Part shown: piece by piece, positions 1 through 8,049 of the stretch
How the letters are laid out: each line of letters starts with the position of its first letter
Numbering within the stretch: position 1 is the stretch's first letter
NCBI RefSeq assembly: GCF_000334915.1
Contig: NZ_AMSF01000056.1
Location: 1 to 64,000 of the forward strand
Direction of reading: 5' to 3'
DNA length: 64,000 nucleotides
DNA from: Dyella ginsengisoli LA-4
GTDB lineage: Bacteria > Pseudomonadota > Gammaproteobacteria > Xanthomonadales > Rhodanobacteraceae
Program-made: the position numbers and the translations under genes
Notes under the pieces: model-generated
The model's input: the letters and a program-made list of their open reading frames with translations, nothing else
Told to the model about the DNA's origin: nothing
Database searches by the model: none

Positions 1-267
1 GGGTGGCGGGAGCCGCTGGCCGTCGAACAGCATGCCGACGAGCGGCAGGCGAACGATGCCGCGGAGCAGGCCGAGCGCGCGGCGGCGTTGCGCGCGGCGA
101 TCGCCACGCTGCCGCCGGGCCAGCGCGAGGCGGTCGAGCAACTGGGGCTCCAAGAACACTCGCTGGCCGAGGCGGCGGCGCTGACCGGGCGATCCACCGG
201 CGCCCTGAAGGTCAACCTGCACCGCGCTCTCAAGGCGCTGCGCAACCGACTCCACGGAGAACACTGA
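1..267 (+). CDS. ECF RNA polymerase sigma factor, C-terminal part (5' end outside window)
   Basis: Open from the first base to a TGA at 265-267, giving about 88 residues. It is the region-4 end of an extracytoplasmic-function sigma factor, which recognises the -35 element: the segment around LPPGQREAVEQL followed by the helix-turn-helix stretch SLAEAAALTGRSTGALKVNL is the usual sigma-4 layout. The N-terminal region 2 lies before the window. The next gene starts one base after the stop and encodes an NrsF-type anti-sigma factor, so this is most likely a SigF-type ECF factor held at the membrane by that partner. In Caulobacter such pairs respond to heavy-metal stress (family knowledge); the signal here cannot be read. 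Confidence 0.85.
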   Translation, partial: GWREPLAVEQHADERQANDAAEQAERAAALRAAIATLPPGQREAVEQLGLQEHSLAEAAALTGRSTGALKVNLHRALKALRNRLHGEH

Positions 268-268
268 C

Positions 269-940
269 GTGGCCGACGCGCCCAACCACCAGTCGCTGAT
301 CCACGCGCTGGGCGCCGACCTGGCGCCGGTCCGGCGCCTGCGGCCGCCGCTCTGGCGCGCGCTGGCCTGGACGCTGCTGCTGGCGGCGATGGCTGCGCTG
401 CTGGTCTGGCATTACGGGCTCACGCCGATGCTGACCCGCTGGCGCGGCGCACCCGACCTCGCCTGGGCGGGTGTCGGTGCCGTGCTCACCGCCTTGGTGG
501 CCGGCTGGGCGGCGTTCTCGCTGGGTGTGCCGGGACGCCCGGTGACGCGTGCCTGGCTGGTGCTGCCGCCGGCACTGCTGTGGATCGGTGCCAGCGGTGT
601 GGGGTGTCTGCGCAGTTGGGTGGCGCCGGATACCGTGGTGGCCACGATGGCCGGTGCACGAGGGTGCCTGGAGTTCATCCTTGCCTTCTCGTTGCCGCTG
701 TCGGCGGTGCTGGTGTGGTTGCTGCGGCGTGCGTATCCGCTGCGCCCGGTGCTGACCGCGGCGATGATTGGCGTGGCCAGCGCCGCCGGCTCGGCCAGCC
801 TGCTGGAGATCTGCCACGAGTTCGATGCGGCGGCGACCGACCTGGCGGTGCATGCGCTGGCGGTGGGCCTGGTGATCGGCGTGAATGCGCTTTGCGGCGG
901 GCGGCTGCTGCGTCCGCGCCGTCCGGTCGCCGTGAGGTAA
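269..940 (+). CDS. nrsF: NrsF-family (DUF1109) integral-membrane anti-sigma factor
   Basis: 223 residues from a GTG start that follows the sigma-factor TGA by one base, so the two are probably translationally coupled. After a short cytoplasmic N-terminus there are about six hydrophobic segments, beginning near residues 31-48. Cysteines occur in the GVGCLRSW and RGCLEF segments and near LLEICHEF; paired cysteines are functional in Caulobacter NrsF. The protein would hold the upstream ECF factor at the inner membrane. Its TAA stop lies inside a GTAACC motif that begins the candidate promoter of the next gene. Assignment rests on topology, size and gene context. Confidence 0.8.
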   Translation: MADAPNHQSLIHALGADLAPVRRLRPPLWRALAWTLLLAAMAALLVWHYGLTPMLTRWRGAPDLAWAGVGAVLTALVAGWAAFSLGVPGRPVTRAWLVLPPALLWIGASGVGCLRSWVAPDTVVATMAGARGCLEFILAFSLPLSAVLVWLLRRAYPLRPVLTAAMIGVASAAGSASLLEICHEFDAAATDLAVHALAVGLVIGVNALCGGRLLRPRRPVAVR

Positions 941-962
941 CCGCGGGTGGACTTCTGGCGAA
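937..962 (+). promoter_or_regulatory. Candidate ECF (SigF-type) promoter GTAACC-N16-CGAA
   Basis: GTAACC at 937-942 overlaps the nrsF stop codon and is followed after exactly 16 bases by CGAA at 959-962. This matches, as I recall it, the consensus reported for SigF-dependent promoters in Caulobacter. It sits about 50 bases before the ATG of the Met/Lys/Asp repeat gene. I found no other copy with this spacing in the window. Confidence 0.6.
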
Positions 963-1012
963 AGGCTGGCGTGCGGCATCGGTCGCACATCCATTTTCCA
1001 GGAGAACGTCGC

Positions 1013-1348
1013 ATGAAAATTCTCGCCAAGCTCGCCCTCGGTCTCGCTTTCGCCGGCCTCGCCGGAGGCTTCGCCAGCTCTGCACTCGCGCAGGACAGCA
1101 TGGCTCAGGACAGCGGCATGAAGCACGACGCCATGAAGGGCGACTCGATGAAGCACGATGCCATGAAAGGCGATTCGATGAAGCACGACTCGATGAAGCA
1201 CGACGCCATGAAGGGCGATTCGATGAAGCACGACTCGATGAAGCACGACGCCATGAAGGGCGATTCGATGAAGCACGACTCGATGAAGCATGACGCCATG
1301 AAGGGCGACTCGATGAAGCATGACGACGCGATGAGCGGCGGCATGTGA
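1013..1348 (+). CDS. Exported pentapeptide (MKxDx) repeat protein
   Basis: 111 residues. ATG at 1013 is preceded by GGAG (1001). Residues 1-26 form a signal peptide ending ALA before QDS, so the product is exported. From residue 36 to about 104 it is almost only five-residue units MKHDA, MKGDS and MKHDS, ending in AMSGGM. This belongs to the MxKDx repeat family, whose members are often next to ECF/NrsF pairs. The composition (Met, His, Asp, Lys) would suit binding of soft metal ions such as copper in the periplasm, but that is inference. It lies directly behind the candidate SigF promoter and is probably a main target of that sigma factor. Confidence 0.8.
   Translation: MKILAKLALGLAFAGLAGGFASSALAQDSMAQDSGMKHDAMKGDSMKHDAMKGDSMKHDSMKHDAMKGDSMKHDSMKHDAMKGDSMKHDSMKHDAMKGDSMKHDDAMSGGM
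1118..1324 (+). repeat. In-frame 15-bp-unit tandem repeat coding for MKxDx
   Basis: Fourteen consecutive 15-bp units (about 45 bp as a higher-order MKHDS-MKHDA-MKGDS block) with near-identical codons (ATGAAGCACGACTCG and variants). The nucleotide identity between units suggests recent expansion by slippage or recombination, so copy number could vary between strains. Confidence 0.9.
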
Positions 1349-1488
1349 TGCGTCCGGCCCCGGGCCGGCGCCGACAGGCCGCGCCCCCGGGGCCGACGAT
1401 TCCGGGCAGGAGCCGATCCCGATCGGGGCGGAGCGCTATAATGGCGGCGCGCGATCCCGCGCTGCTCTCCGTACCGAGGCCTCTCCTC

Positions 1489-1878
1489 TTGGCTAATCCC
1501 GCCCGCAACGACACGCCGGTTTCCACCTCCAGGCTGCGCCAGCAAGTGCTGCAGGCGCTGGAGGACCTGAAGGCCAAGGACATCCGCGAGATCGACGTCC
1601 GCGGCCGCACCTCGATCGCCGACCTGCTGGTGGTCGCCTCGGGCACCTCCACCCGGCACGTGAAGTCCATCGCCGACGAGGTGGTGAAGTTCGCCAAGAA
1701 GGCCGGCGTAATGCCGCTGGGCGTGGAAGGCGAGCAGGAGGCCGAGTGGGTGCTGGTGGATCTCGGTGACGTGATCGTCCACGTCATGCTGCCGCGTATC
1801 CGCGAGTTCTACGGGCTCGAACGGCTGTGGACGGTGGGCGACCGCGAGCCCGATGCCGGCGCCGCCAGCGTCGGCTGA
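1489..1878 (+). CDS. rsfS: Ribosomal silencing factor RsfS
   Basis: About 129 residues if translation starts at TTG 1489 (GAGG 11 bases upstream); an in-frame ATG at 1441 overlaps a TATAAT element at 1437-1442 and is less likely. RsfS binds uL14 on the 50S subunit and blocks subunit joining in starvation. Family signatures visible are DIREIDVRG, TSIADLLVVASGTS, GVEGEQEAEWVLVDLGDVIVHV-type core and the REFYGLERLW end. rlmH follows 12 bases later, the usual rsfS-rlmH pairing. Confidence 0.92.
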   Translation: MANPARNDTPVSTSRLRQQVLQALEDLKAKDIREIDVRGRTSIADLLVVASGTSTRHVKSIADEVVKFAKKAGVMPLGVEGEQEAEWVLVDLGDVIVHVMLPRIREFYGLERLWTVGDREPDAGAASVG

Positions 1879-1890
1879 TTCCCCGCATCG

Positions 1891-2361
1891 ATGCGCGCGC
1901 GGCTGATCGCCGTCGGCGAGCGCATGCCCGGCTGGGTGGCCGAGGGCTTCGCCGAATACCGCAAGCGACTCTCGCACGAGCTGCCGCTGGAGCTGGTCGA
2001 ACTGAAGCCCGGGGCGCGCGGCAAGGGCCGCGACGATGCGAAGGCGATCCTCGACGAGGGCGCCGCGATCCTTTCAGCGATCGGTCGCGACACCCACGTG
2101 GTGGCCCTCGACGGCCGAGGCAGGACCTGGTCCAGCGAGGATCTCGCCGCCCAGCTGCAGCAATGGCGCATGGCCGGTCGCGACCTGGCCTTCCTGATCG
2201 GTGGCCCGGACGGCCACGCGCCCGACGTGCTGGCGCGGGCCGACCAGCGCTGGTCGCTGGGGCCGCTGACCCTGCCGCACATGCTGGTACGGCTGGTGCT
2301 GGCCGAGCAGTTGTACCGGGCCACCACCATCGTGGCCGGACATCCCTACCATCGTGCCTAG
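1891..2361 (+). CDS. rlmH: 23S rRNA (pseudouridine-1915 N3)-methyltransferase RlmH
   Basis: 156 residues, full length for this SPOUT methyltransferase, which methylates pseudouridine 1915 in helix 69 of 23S rRNA on assembled ribosomes using SAM. Visible signatures are the N-terminal RLIAVGERMPGWV, the SAM-binding knot FLIGGPDGHAP, and the C-terminal LVRLVLAEQLYRATTI with HPYHRA at the end. It is directly downstream of rsfS and likely co-transcribed. Confidence 0.95.
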   Translation: MRARLIAVGERMPGWVAEGFAEYRKRLSHELPLELVELKPGARGKGRDDAKAILDEGAAILSAIGRDTHVVALDGRGRTWSSEDLAAQLQQWRMAGRDLAFLIGGPDGHAPDVLARADQRWSLGPLTLPHMLVRLVLAEQLYRATTIVAGHPYHRA

Positions 2362-2415
2362 GCCGGCCGGGCGCCCGGCGGCTATGCTGCCGGTTTACTC
2401 GACGACCTTCCGCCG

Positions 2416-2862
2416 ATGACGCTCTCTGTCCGTATCGCCGACACGCACGATCTCGATCGCCTGGCACCGCTGTTCGACGCCTACCGCCAGTTCTACCGCC
2501 AGCCGGCCGATCTGGTGCGGGCGCGCGATTTCCTCGCCGAACGCATGGCCCGGCAGGAGTCGCTGGTACTGCTGGCCGAGCTGGACGGGGAGGCGATCGG
2601 CTTCACCCAGCTCTATCCCCTGTTCTCCTCCGTGCGGACGGTGCGGACCTGGCTGCTCAACGATCTGTTCGTGGCTCCGTCGGCGCGTCGCAGCGGCGCC
2701 GGAAGGGCACTGCTGCAGGCGGCCGCGGAGCAGGCGCGGGCGCGCGGCGCAGCCAGCCTGAGCCTGTCCACCGCGCTGGACAATGCGCCGGCGCAGGCGC
2801 TCTACGAATCGCTTGGCTGGGTGCGCGACACGCAGTTCTGCGAGTACGGCCTCACCCTCTGA
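2416..2862 (+). CDS. GNAT-family N-acetyltransferase
   Basis: 148 residues. Acetyl-CoA-dependent GNAT fold: strand-turn LLNDLFVAPSARRSGAGRALLQ contains the R/Q-x-x-G-x-G/A pyrophosphate loop (about residues 80-100) and the protein ends with the typical NxxAxxLYESLGW-type helix. Substrate unknown; related proteins acetylate small amines or amino acids. It lies between rlmH and maf on the same strand with short spacers, with a possible -10 (TATGCT) near 2384. Confidence 0.85.
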   Translation: MTLSVRIADTHDLDRLAPLFDAYRQFYRQPADLVRARDFLAERMARQESLVLLAELDGEAIGFTQLYPLFSSVRTVRTWLLNDLFVAPSARRSGAGRALLQAAAEQARARGAASLSLSTALDNAPAQALYESLGWVRDTQFCEYGLTL

Positions 2863-2886
2863 ACCCCCAGGCAATCCCGACCGCCC

Positions 2887-3447
2887 ATGCTCTATCTCGC
2901 CTCGCAATCGCCGCGCCGCCGCCAGTTGCTCGAGCAGATCGGCGTCGACTTCGAAGTCGTGCACGTGGACGTACCCGAACAGCGCTCGCCGGAAGAGTCG
3001 CCCCGGCATTACGTCAGCCGGGTCGCGCGCGACAAGGCGCTGGCAGGGCTGGCTCGCGTCGGCGATCCGCAGGCGGTCGTGCTCGGCAGCGACACCGAGG
3101 TGGTGCTCGATGACGAGGTGTTCGGCAAGCCGGTCGATGCCGCCGATGCCGCAGCCATGCTGCGCCGGCTGTCCGGACGCACGCACGAGGTGATCTCGGC
3201 GGTGTGGCTGGTCGGCGAGCGGCACGAGGACAGCGAGCTGTGCGTGTCGCGCGTGCGTTTCGCCGGGCTGGACGAGGCCACCATCGCCGCCTACGTCGCC
3301 ACCGCCGAGCCGTTCGGCAAGGCGGGCGCCTATGCGATACAGGGGCGCGGTGCGACCCTGGTCGAGCATCTGGATGGCAGCTACTCCGGCGTGATGGGGT
3401 TGCCGCTGTTCGAGACCGCCCGGCTGCTGGCGCGCTTCGGCGCCTGA
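2887..3447 (+). CDS. maf: Maf-family nucleoside triphosphate pyrophosphatase (YhdE type)
   Basis: 186 residues. Maf proteins hydrolyse non-canonical or excess NTPs to NMP and pyrophosphate. The N-terminal [18 protein letters not shown] loop, the GSDTEV segment, [19 protein letters not shown] and [11 protein letters not shown] are the substrate-binding motifs of the YhdE (dTTP/UTP) branch rather than the YceF branch. It is the last gene of the rightward rsfS-rlmH-GNAT-maf run and converges on the CPBP protease gene. Confidence 0.9.
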   Translation: MLYLASQSPRRRQLLEQIGVDFEVVHVDVPEQRSPEESPRHYVSRVARDKALAGLARVGDPQAVVLGSDTEVVLDDEVFGKPVDAADAAAMLRRLSGRTHEVISAVWLVGERHEDSELCVSRVRFAGLDEATIAAYVATAEPFGKAGAYAIQGRGATLVEHLDGSYSGVMGLPLFETARLLARFGA

Positions 3448-3462
3448 GATCTCGCCCTGCGC

Positions 3463-4320
3463 TCAGGCGCCCGGGTGCAGCACGAGAAACCAACCGGCGA
3501 CGGCCAGTGCGTTGTTGACGCCGTGGGCGATCACCGCGGGCCACAGCGAACCGGAGTGCAGACGCAGCCAGGCGCAGCCCAGCCCGAGCAGGGCCAGGTT
3601 GGGCAGGGCGTACCAGCGCCAACCCAGGTCGGGCAGGTGCACCGTGGCGAACAGCGCGGCGCTCAGCAGCATGGCGGCAGCGACGCGTGTGCCACCGAGG
3701 TCGCGCTGGATCGACGTGCGTTGCCGGAAACCCAGCAGCGAGGAGAACAGCACACCGCGGAACATCGTCTCCTCCACCAGCGGGCCGAGCGTCACCGCCA
3801 GCGCGGCCAGGGCGATCCGTCCCGGCAGCGCGGCCTCGTGGCCCATCTGCGAGATGGTCTGGGTGACCGGATGGTCACCGGCCAGCCAGTGGGTAAGCAG
3901 GCCGCCGATCACCGGCACGGCCACGCCCAGCGCCAGTGCCGCGACGTAGAACGCCGGCTGGGCGCTGGGTGCAAAGCCGAAGCCCTGCCAGGCCAGGGCC
4001 AGCCGCCACTGGTTCGGCCAGCGACGATGCACCAGCCACAAGGTGATGCCGGCGGCGAGCAGCAGGGTGATCGCGGTCACCGCCGTGCGCACGTCGGGGT
4101 CCGCCATCGCCGATTGCAGCGGGCTGCCGAAGTGCTCGCCCGGGGCCGTGCCCAGCGCCAGGCCGGCGACGAAAGCGGCACCGAAGCCGATCACCAGTTG
4201 CAGGCAGAAATAGAACACCAGCAGCGCCAGAGCCTCGCCCACGCCCGGGGCGCGCACGGGGCGGGACAGGTGCGGCGGCAACGGCGGCGGAGCTGCCAGT
4301 GCGTCGGCGGCGGCATTCAC
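3463..4320 (-). CDS. CPBP-family intramembrane metalloprotease
   Basis: 285 residues, about eight membrane segments after a proline-rich N-terminus. The three active-site motifs of the CAAX-protease/bacteriocin-processing (ABI) family are present: EETMFR (residues 183-188), FATVH (H228) and HGVNN (H266, N270). These glutamates and histidines hold the catalytic metal in the Rce1-like fold. The natural substrate is unknown. The gene converges on maf, and its start faces the promoter region of the TerC gene. Confidence 0.88.
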   Translation of the reverse strand: MNAAADALAAPPPLPPHLSRPVRAPGVGEALALLVFYFCLQLVIGFGAAFVAGLALGTAPGEHFGSPLQSAMADPDVRTAVTAITLLLAAGITLWLVHRRWPNQWRLALAWQGFGFAPSAQPAFYVAALALGVAVPVIGGLLTHWLAGDHPVTQTISQMGHEAALPGRIALAALAVTLGPLVEETMFRGVLFSSLLGFRQRTSIQRDLGGTRVAAAMLLSAALFATVHLPDLGWRWYALPNLALLGLGCAWLRLHSGSLWPAVIAHGVNNALAVAGWFLVLHPGA

Positions 4321-4470
4321 GAATGGGCTTTCCGGGAGACGATGGACGCGACCAAGCTAGCCGGACGGTTCGGGCTCCGGCAATCCCTGCCATCGGTCAT
4401 GGCCGATCCGGCCCTGCCTGTATAGTGTGGTTTCCTGAGCACGGAGGACCCGGGCGCCCGCGCGCCACCC

Positions 4471-6036
4471 ATGTTCGCATTCGACTGGCTTGCCGACCCC
4501 ACCGCCTGGGCCGGCCTCCTCACCCTGCTGGTGCTGGAGGTGGTGCTTGGCATCGACAACCTCGTCTTCGTGGCGATCCTTGCCGACCGCCTGCCACCGG
4601 GGCAGCGCGACCGGGCGCGGGTGAGTGGCCTGGCGATCGCCCTGGTCATGCGGCTGGTGCTGCTCGGCGCGATGAGCTGGCTGGTCAAGCTGACCGCGCC
4701 GATCGTCCAGTGGCACGGTTTCGCGTTGTCCTGGCGCGACATCATCCTGCTGCTGGGCGGCGCCTTCCTGCTGTTCAAGGCCACACTGGAGCTGCACGAG
4801 CGGCTCGAGTCCGGCGGCATCAGCGAGCACGGTAGCCGCGCACCTTCGCGTTTCTGGCTGGTGGTGGCGCAGATCGTGGCGCTGGACGCGGTGTTTTCCC
4901 TGGACTCGGTGATCACCGCGGTCGGCATGGTCGACCAGTTGTCGGTGATGATGATCGCGGTGGTCGCCGCGATGGTGCTGATGATCAGCGCCAGCAAGCC
5001 GTTGACCGCGTTCGTCAACGCGCGACCGACGGTCATCGTGCTGTGCCTGTCGTTCCTGCTGATGATCGGCTTCAGCCTGGTTGCCGAGGGCTTCGGCTTC
5101 CACATCCCGAAGGGCTACCTGTACGCGGCGATCGGCTTCTCGATCATGATCGAGGCGTTCAACCAGACCATGCGCCGCAACCGCCAGCGGAGCCTTCTCG
5201 GCAGCGCACGGCATCTGCGCGACCGCACCGCGCAGGCGGTACTGCGGCTGCTCGGCGCCGGTGGCGTGGAAGAAGACGGCGAGCCGGCCAAGCCGTCCGC
5301 CGGCATCGACGAGGACGCGCCAGCGGTGGCGGTGTTCGGCAAGGACGAGCTTTCCATGGTTCAGGGCGTGCTCGACCTGGCCCAGCGTCCGGTGCGTTCG
5401 ATCATGACCCCGCGACCGGAGATCCGCTGGATCGATCCGCGTGACGACGTCGCCACCGTGCGCCGCGAACTGGCCGAGGCCGGCCACGACTGGCTGCCGC
5501 TGGCCCACGACGACCTGGACGAACTGCTGGGCGTGGCTTCCACCCGGGACCTGCTCGGCTGCCTGCTCGACCACGGCCGCATCGAGCTGGAACCGGTGGC
5601 GCGCAAGCCGCTGATGGTGCTCGAGTCGCTGAGCGTGCTGCGCCTGATCGAGGAGTTCCGGCGTGCGCCGCTGCAGGTGGCGCTGGTGGTGGACGAATAC
5701 GGCAGCCTGCTCGGCCTGGTCACGCCCAGCGACGTGCTGGAGGTGATCGCGGGCGAGTTCCCGGATGCGTTGGGGGGAGACCCCTCGGCCAGTCAGGACG
5801 AGGACGGTGCCTGGCTGCTCGACGCGGGTCTGGATGTGCGTCGCGCCGAGCAACTGCTTGGCCGGCGCCTGCAGGTGGACGACAGTTTTTCCACCCTGGC
5901 GGGCTTGGTGCTCGAGCGCCTCGGCCGCCTGCCGGAGGTGGGCGACAGCGTGACCGCCGACGGATGGCGCTTCGAGGTGGTGGCGATGGACGGGGCCCGC
6001 ATCGGCCGCCTGCGGGTGGTGCCTGCAGCCGACTAG
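4471..6036 (+). CDS. TerC-family membrane protein with CBS pair and CorC/HlyC C-terminal domain (YoaE-like)
   Basis: 521 residues in three parts. Residues 1-230 are a TerC domain with about seven membrane helices, including [15 protein letters not shown], whose acidic residues probably coordinate a metal ion. About 300-430 is a CBS-domain pair ([31 protein letters not shown]). About 440-521 is a CorC/HlyC-type domain. E. coli YoaE and YegH have the same layout; TerC proteins such as Alx and MntP-linked members export manganese, so a CBS-regulated metal transporter is likely. A weak -10 (TATAGT, 4421) lies upstream. Confidence 0.88.
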   Translation: MFAFDWLADPTAWAGLLTLLVLEVVLGIDNLVFVAILADRLPPGQRDRARVSGLAIALVMRLVLLGAMSWLVKLTAPIVQWHGFALSWRDIILLLGGAFLLFKATLELHERLESGGISEHGSRAPSRFWLVVAQIVALDAVFSLDSVITAVGMVDQLSVMMIAVVAAMVLMISASKPLTAFVNARPTVIVLCLSFLLMIGFSLVAEGFGFHIPKGYLYAAIGFSIMIEAFNQTMRRNRQRSLLGSARHLRDRTAQAVLRLLGAGGVEEDGEPAKPSAGIDEDAPAVAVFGKDELSMVQGVLDLAQRPVRSIMTPRPEIRWIDPRDDVATVRRELAEAGHDWLPLAHDDLDELLGVASTRDLLGCLLDHGRIELEPVARKPLMVLESLSVLRLIEEFRRAPLQVALVVDEYGSLLGLVTPSDVLEVIAGEFPDALGGDPSASQDEDGAWLLDAGLDVRRAEQLLGRRLQVDDSFSTLAGLVLERLGRLPEVGDSVTADGWRFEVVAMDGARIGRLRVVPAAD

Positions 6037-6050
6037 GCGAGGCCGGCGGC

Positions 6051-6446
6051 TCAGCCGGCCAGCATCGCCCGGACCACGCCGATGCCGGCGAGCACCAGTA
6101 CCGCCAGCCAGGCCAGCATGCCCACGGCGAAGCCGCCCTCGCGCTTGGCCGGGTCGCGCAGATAGCCGGCCATGTACCAGACGCGACCGACGATCCAGAC
6201 CAGTCCGGCGATGCCCGCCCAGCCGGCGAAGCCGTGCGTGGCGGCCAGCCACAGCGCCGGCAGGAACATCACCGTCTGCTCCAGCGTGTTCATCTGCACG
6301 CGGTAGGCGCGCTCGAAGCCCTCGTGGCCGGTCGTGGCAGGTGCCTTGATGCCGTATGTGGCGCGGGCCTTGCCCACCGCGAAGGCGGTGGCGGAGAGCA
6401 GCAGGACGTTGAGCAAGGTCACGAGGGCGGGCAATTGGGCGAGCAT
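6051..6446 (-). CDS. MAPEG-family membrane protein
   Basis: About 131 residues from ATG 6446; an in-frame GTG at 6479 would add 11 residues but has no room for a ribosome site. Four hydrophobic helices and the MAPEG signatures GFERAYRVQMNTLEQTVMFLP (ERAxRxxxNxxE) and VWYMAGYLRDPAKREGG. Eukaryotic MAPEG members are glutathione- and eicosanoid-dependent enzymes; bacterial members are mostly uncharacterised, some with glutathione transferase activity. It converges on the TerC gene, separated by a 7-bp-stem hairpin without a T-run. Confidence 0.85.
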   Translation of the reverse strand: MLAQLPALVTLLNVLLLSATAFAVGKARATYGIKAPATTGHEGFERAYRVQMNTLEQTVMFLPALWLAATHGFAGWAGIAGLVWIVGRVWYMAGYLRDPAKREGGFAVGMLAWLAVLVLAGIGVVRAMLAG

Positions 6447-6557
6447 GCTGGGGTCGCATCCGGTCAGTGGTCTTGTCACCTACATTAGCCGTTGGCGTGG
6501 CGAGTGTGTTGGCAAGCGGCTATCGTCGCCGCCAACGATGCGGGAACGGAGTGGGCG

Positions 6558-7439
6558 ATGGACTGGGGCAAGGGGCGTTCGAGCGACAACGTGGAGCAGG
6601 GCAGCGGTGGCGGCGGCGGGTTCTCCCCGCGCGGCGGTGGCCGGCTCGGCCTCGGCGGGCTGGTGGTGCTGGTCATCCTCAGCCTGGTGTTCAAGCGCGA
6701 CCTGATCACGCCGTTCCTGTCCGGCGATGGCACCGGATCCCAGCAGGCCAGCGGCCAGATCCAGCCCACCACGGCCGTGGACTGCCACAACCCGGCCAAC
6801 CAGCAGATCGATTTTGTCTGCCGGGTGTTCGGCGCCACCGAGGACACCTGGGGCCAGATCTTCGCCGAGCACAACGCCCGGTACGTGCAGCCGAAGCTGC
6901 ACCTGTTCCACGGCAGCGTGCAGACCGCCTGCGGTGCGGCGTCGACTGCGGTCGGGCCGTTCTACTGCCCGGGCGACCAGAAGGTCTACCTCGACCTGGA
7001 CTTCTTCCAGGAGCTGCAGGACCGCTTCCACGCCGCCGGCGATTTCGCCCGCGCCTACGTGATCGCGCACGAGGTCGGGCATCACGTGCAGAAGCTGATC
7101 GGCGTGTTCGACAAGGCCGACCAGGCGCGCCGCCAGGGGGCGGCGATGCAGGGGGCGACCGGTCTGTCGGTGCGCCAGGAACTGCAGGCGGACTGTTTCG
7201 CCGGTGTCTGGGCCAATCGCAGCCAGCAGCGGCTGAACTGGCTGCAGCAGGGCGACATCGAGTCGGCCCTGAACGCCGCCAGCCAGATCGGCGACGACAC
7301 CCTGCAGCGCGAGGCCCGCGGCACGGTGGTGCCCGACTCGTTCACCCACGGCACCTCGGCGCAGCGCGTGAAGTGGTTCAGGACCGGTTTCCAGAGCGGC
7401 GACATGGCCCGTTGCAACACCTTTGCCGGGCCGATCTGA
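6558..7439 (+). CDS. ypfJ: YpfJ-family neutral zinc metallopeptidase
   Basis: 293 residues from ATG 6558, chosen because the conserved start (MDWGKGRSSDNVEQ-like) of the family begins here rather than at an earlier in-frame ATG. One N-terminal membrane anchor (GLGGLVVLVILSLVF) follows a Gly-rich stretch; the periplasmic domain carries the zinc motif HEVGHH inside AYVIAHEVGHHVQ and the downstream ELQADCFAGVWA that supplies the third ligand. Four or more cysteines may form disulfides. E. coli YpfJ (287 aa) is the closest known relative; substrate unknown. Confidence 0.9.
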   Translation: MDWGKGRSSDNVEQGSGGGGGFSPRGGGRLGLGGLVVLVILSLVFKRDLITPFLSGDGTGSQQASGQIQPTTAVDCHNPANQQIDFVCRVFGATEDTWGQIFAEHNARYVQPKLHLFHGSVQTACGAASTAVGPFYCPGDQKVYLDLDFFQELQDRFHAAGDFARAYVIAHEVGHHVQKLIGVFDKADQARRQGAAMQGATGLSVRQELQADCFAGVWANRSQQRLNWLQQGDIESALNAASQIGDDTLQREARGTVVPDSFTHGTSAQRVKWFRTGFQSGDMARCNTFAGPI

Positions 7440-7575
7440 GCGCCTCGGCCCGACGTTCGGCAACGCCGGCTAAAGGGCGCATCCGGCCCCATCGACAAAC
7501 CATGTTCCGGCGGCCGGCGGTCTGGATAGAATCCGCCGGCTGCGCGCCGAGGGGTGCGCCCTCCCGGTCCGCTCC

Positions 7576-7962
7576 ATGGTCCATCCCTGCCTCGCCTGCG
7601 GCGCCTGCTGCGCCTACTTCCGGGTGGCCTTCCACTGGTCCGAGGCCGAGTCGTTCCTCGGCGGCAGCGTGCCGGAAGCGCTCACTACCAAGCTCGATCC
7701 GCACCGCCTGGCCATGCGTGGCACCGAGGCCCGGCCGGTGCGCTGCGTGGCCTTGCAGGGTGAGGTCGGTGTGCAGGCCAGTTGCGGCATCTACCCGCAG
7801 CGTCCCTCGGTGTGCCGCGAGGTGGCGCCGTCGTGGGAGTTCGGTGAGGTCAGCCCGCAATGCGACAAGGCCCGTCTCGCCCATGGGCTGGCGCCGCTGT
7901 CCCCGCAGGACTGGATCGATCCCTCCGGTGCCGGCCTGCCGCCGCTCCCTCGCAGCGCCTGA
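7576..7962 (+). CDS. YkgJ-family cysteine-cluster protein
   Basis: 128 residues with the family's cysteine pattern: PCLACGACC near the N-terminus, CVAL, CGIYPQRPSVCRE in the middle and CDKAR near the end, compatible with a bound zinc or Fe-S centre. The function of the family is unknown. An inverted repeat (7513-7520 with 7533-7540) brackets a possible -10 TAGAAT (7527-7532) just upstream. Confidence 0.85.
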   Translation: MVHPCLACGACCAYFRVAFHWSEAESFLGGSVPEALTTKLDPHRLAMRGTEARPVRCVALQGEVGVQASCGIYPQRPSVCREVAPSWEFGEVSPQCDKARLAHGLAPLSPQDWIDPSGAGLPPLPRSA

Positions 7963-7996
7963 TCGGCGCGCCGGGCGCCGCGCTTGCGTCACATGG

Positions 7997-8034
7997 ATTA
8001 CGCCCGTAATCTCCACGAGGATTACGGGCGTAAT
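7997..8034. promoter_or_regulatory. Tandem palindromic operator ATTAC-N4-GTAAT (two copies), candidate BlaI site
   Basis: ATTACGCCCGTAAT at 7997-8010 and ATTACGGGCGTAAT at 8021-8034, centres 24 bp apart. The second ends six bases before the GGAGG ribosome site of the lipoprotein gene. The same double palindrome, with the same trailing CCTTTG, occurs upstream of blaI at 23363-23401. A repressor dimer bound at each copy would block this gene's promoter or transcript start. Confidence 0.75.
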
Positions 8035-8049
8035 CCTTTGGAGGCATCG

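Noticed and set aside
1118-1324. Regular direct repeats as a possible CRISPR array
   Set aside because: The units are contiguous, in frame, and encode MKxDx pentapeptides; there are no spacers.
6041-6060. GGCCGGC-N6-GCCGGCC hairpin as a terminator between the TerC and MAPEG genes
   Set aside because: No T-run on either strand and the hairpin overlaps the end of the MAPEG coding sequence.
7984-8049. Upstream in-frame start for the TonB-domain lipoprotein
   Set aside because: It would read through both operator palindromes and lacks a ribosome site; ATG 8050 has GGAGG and leads directly to the signal peptide.
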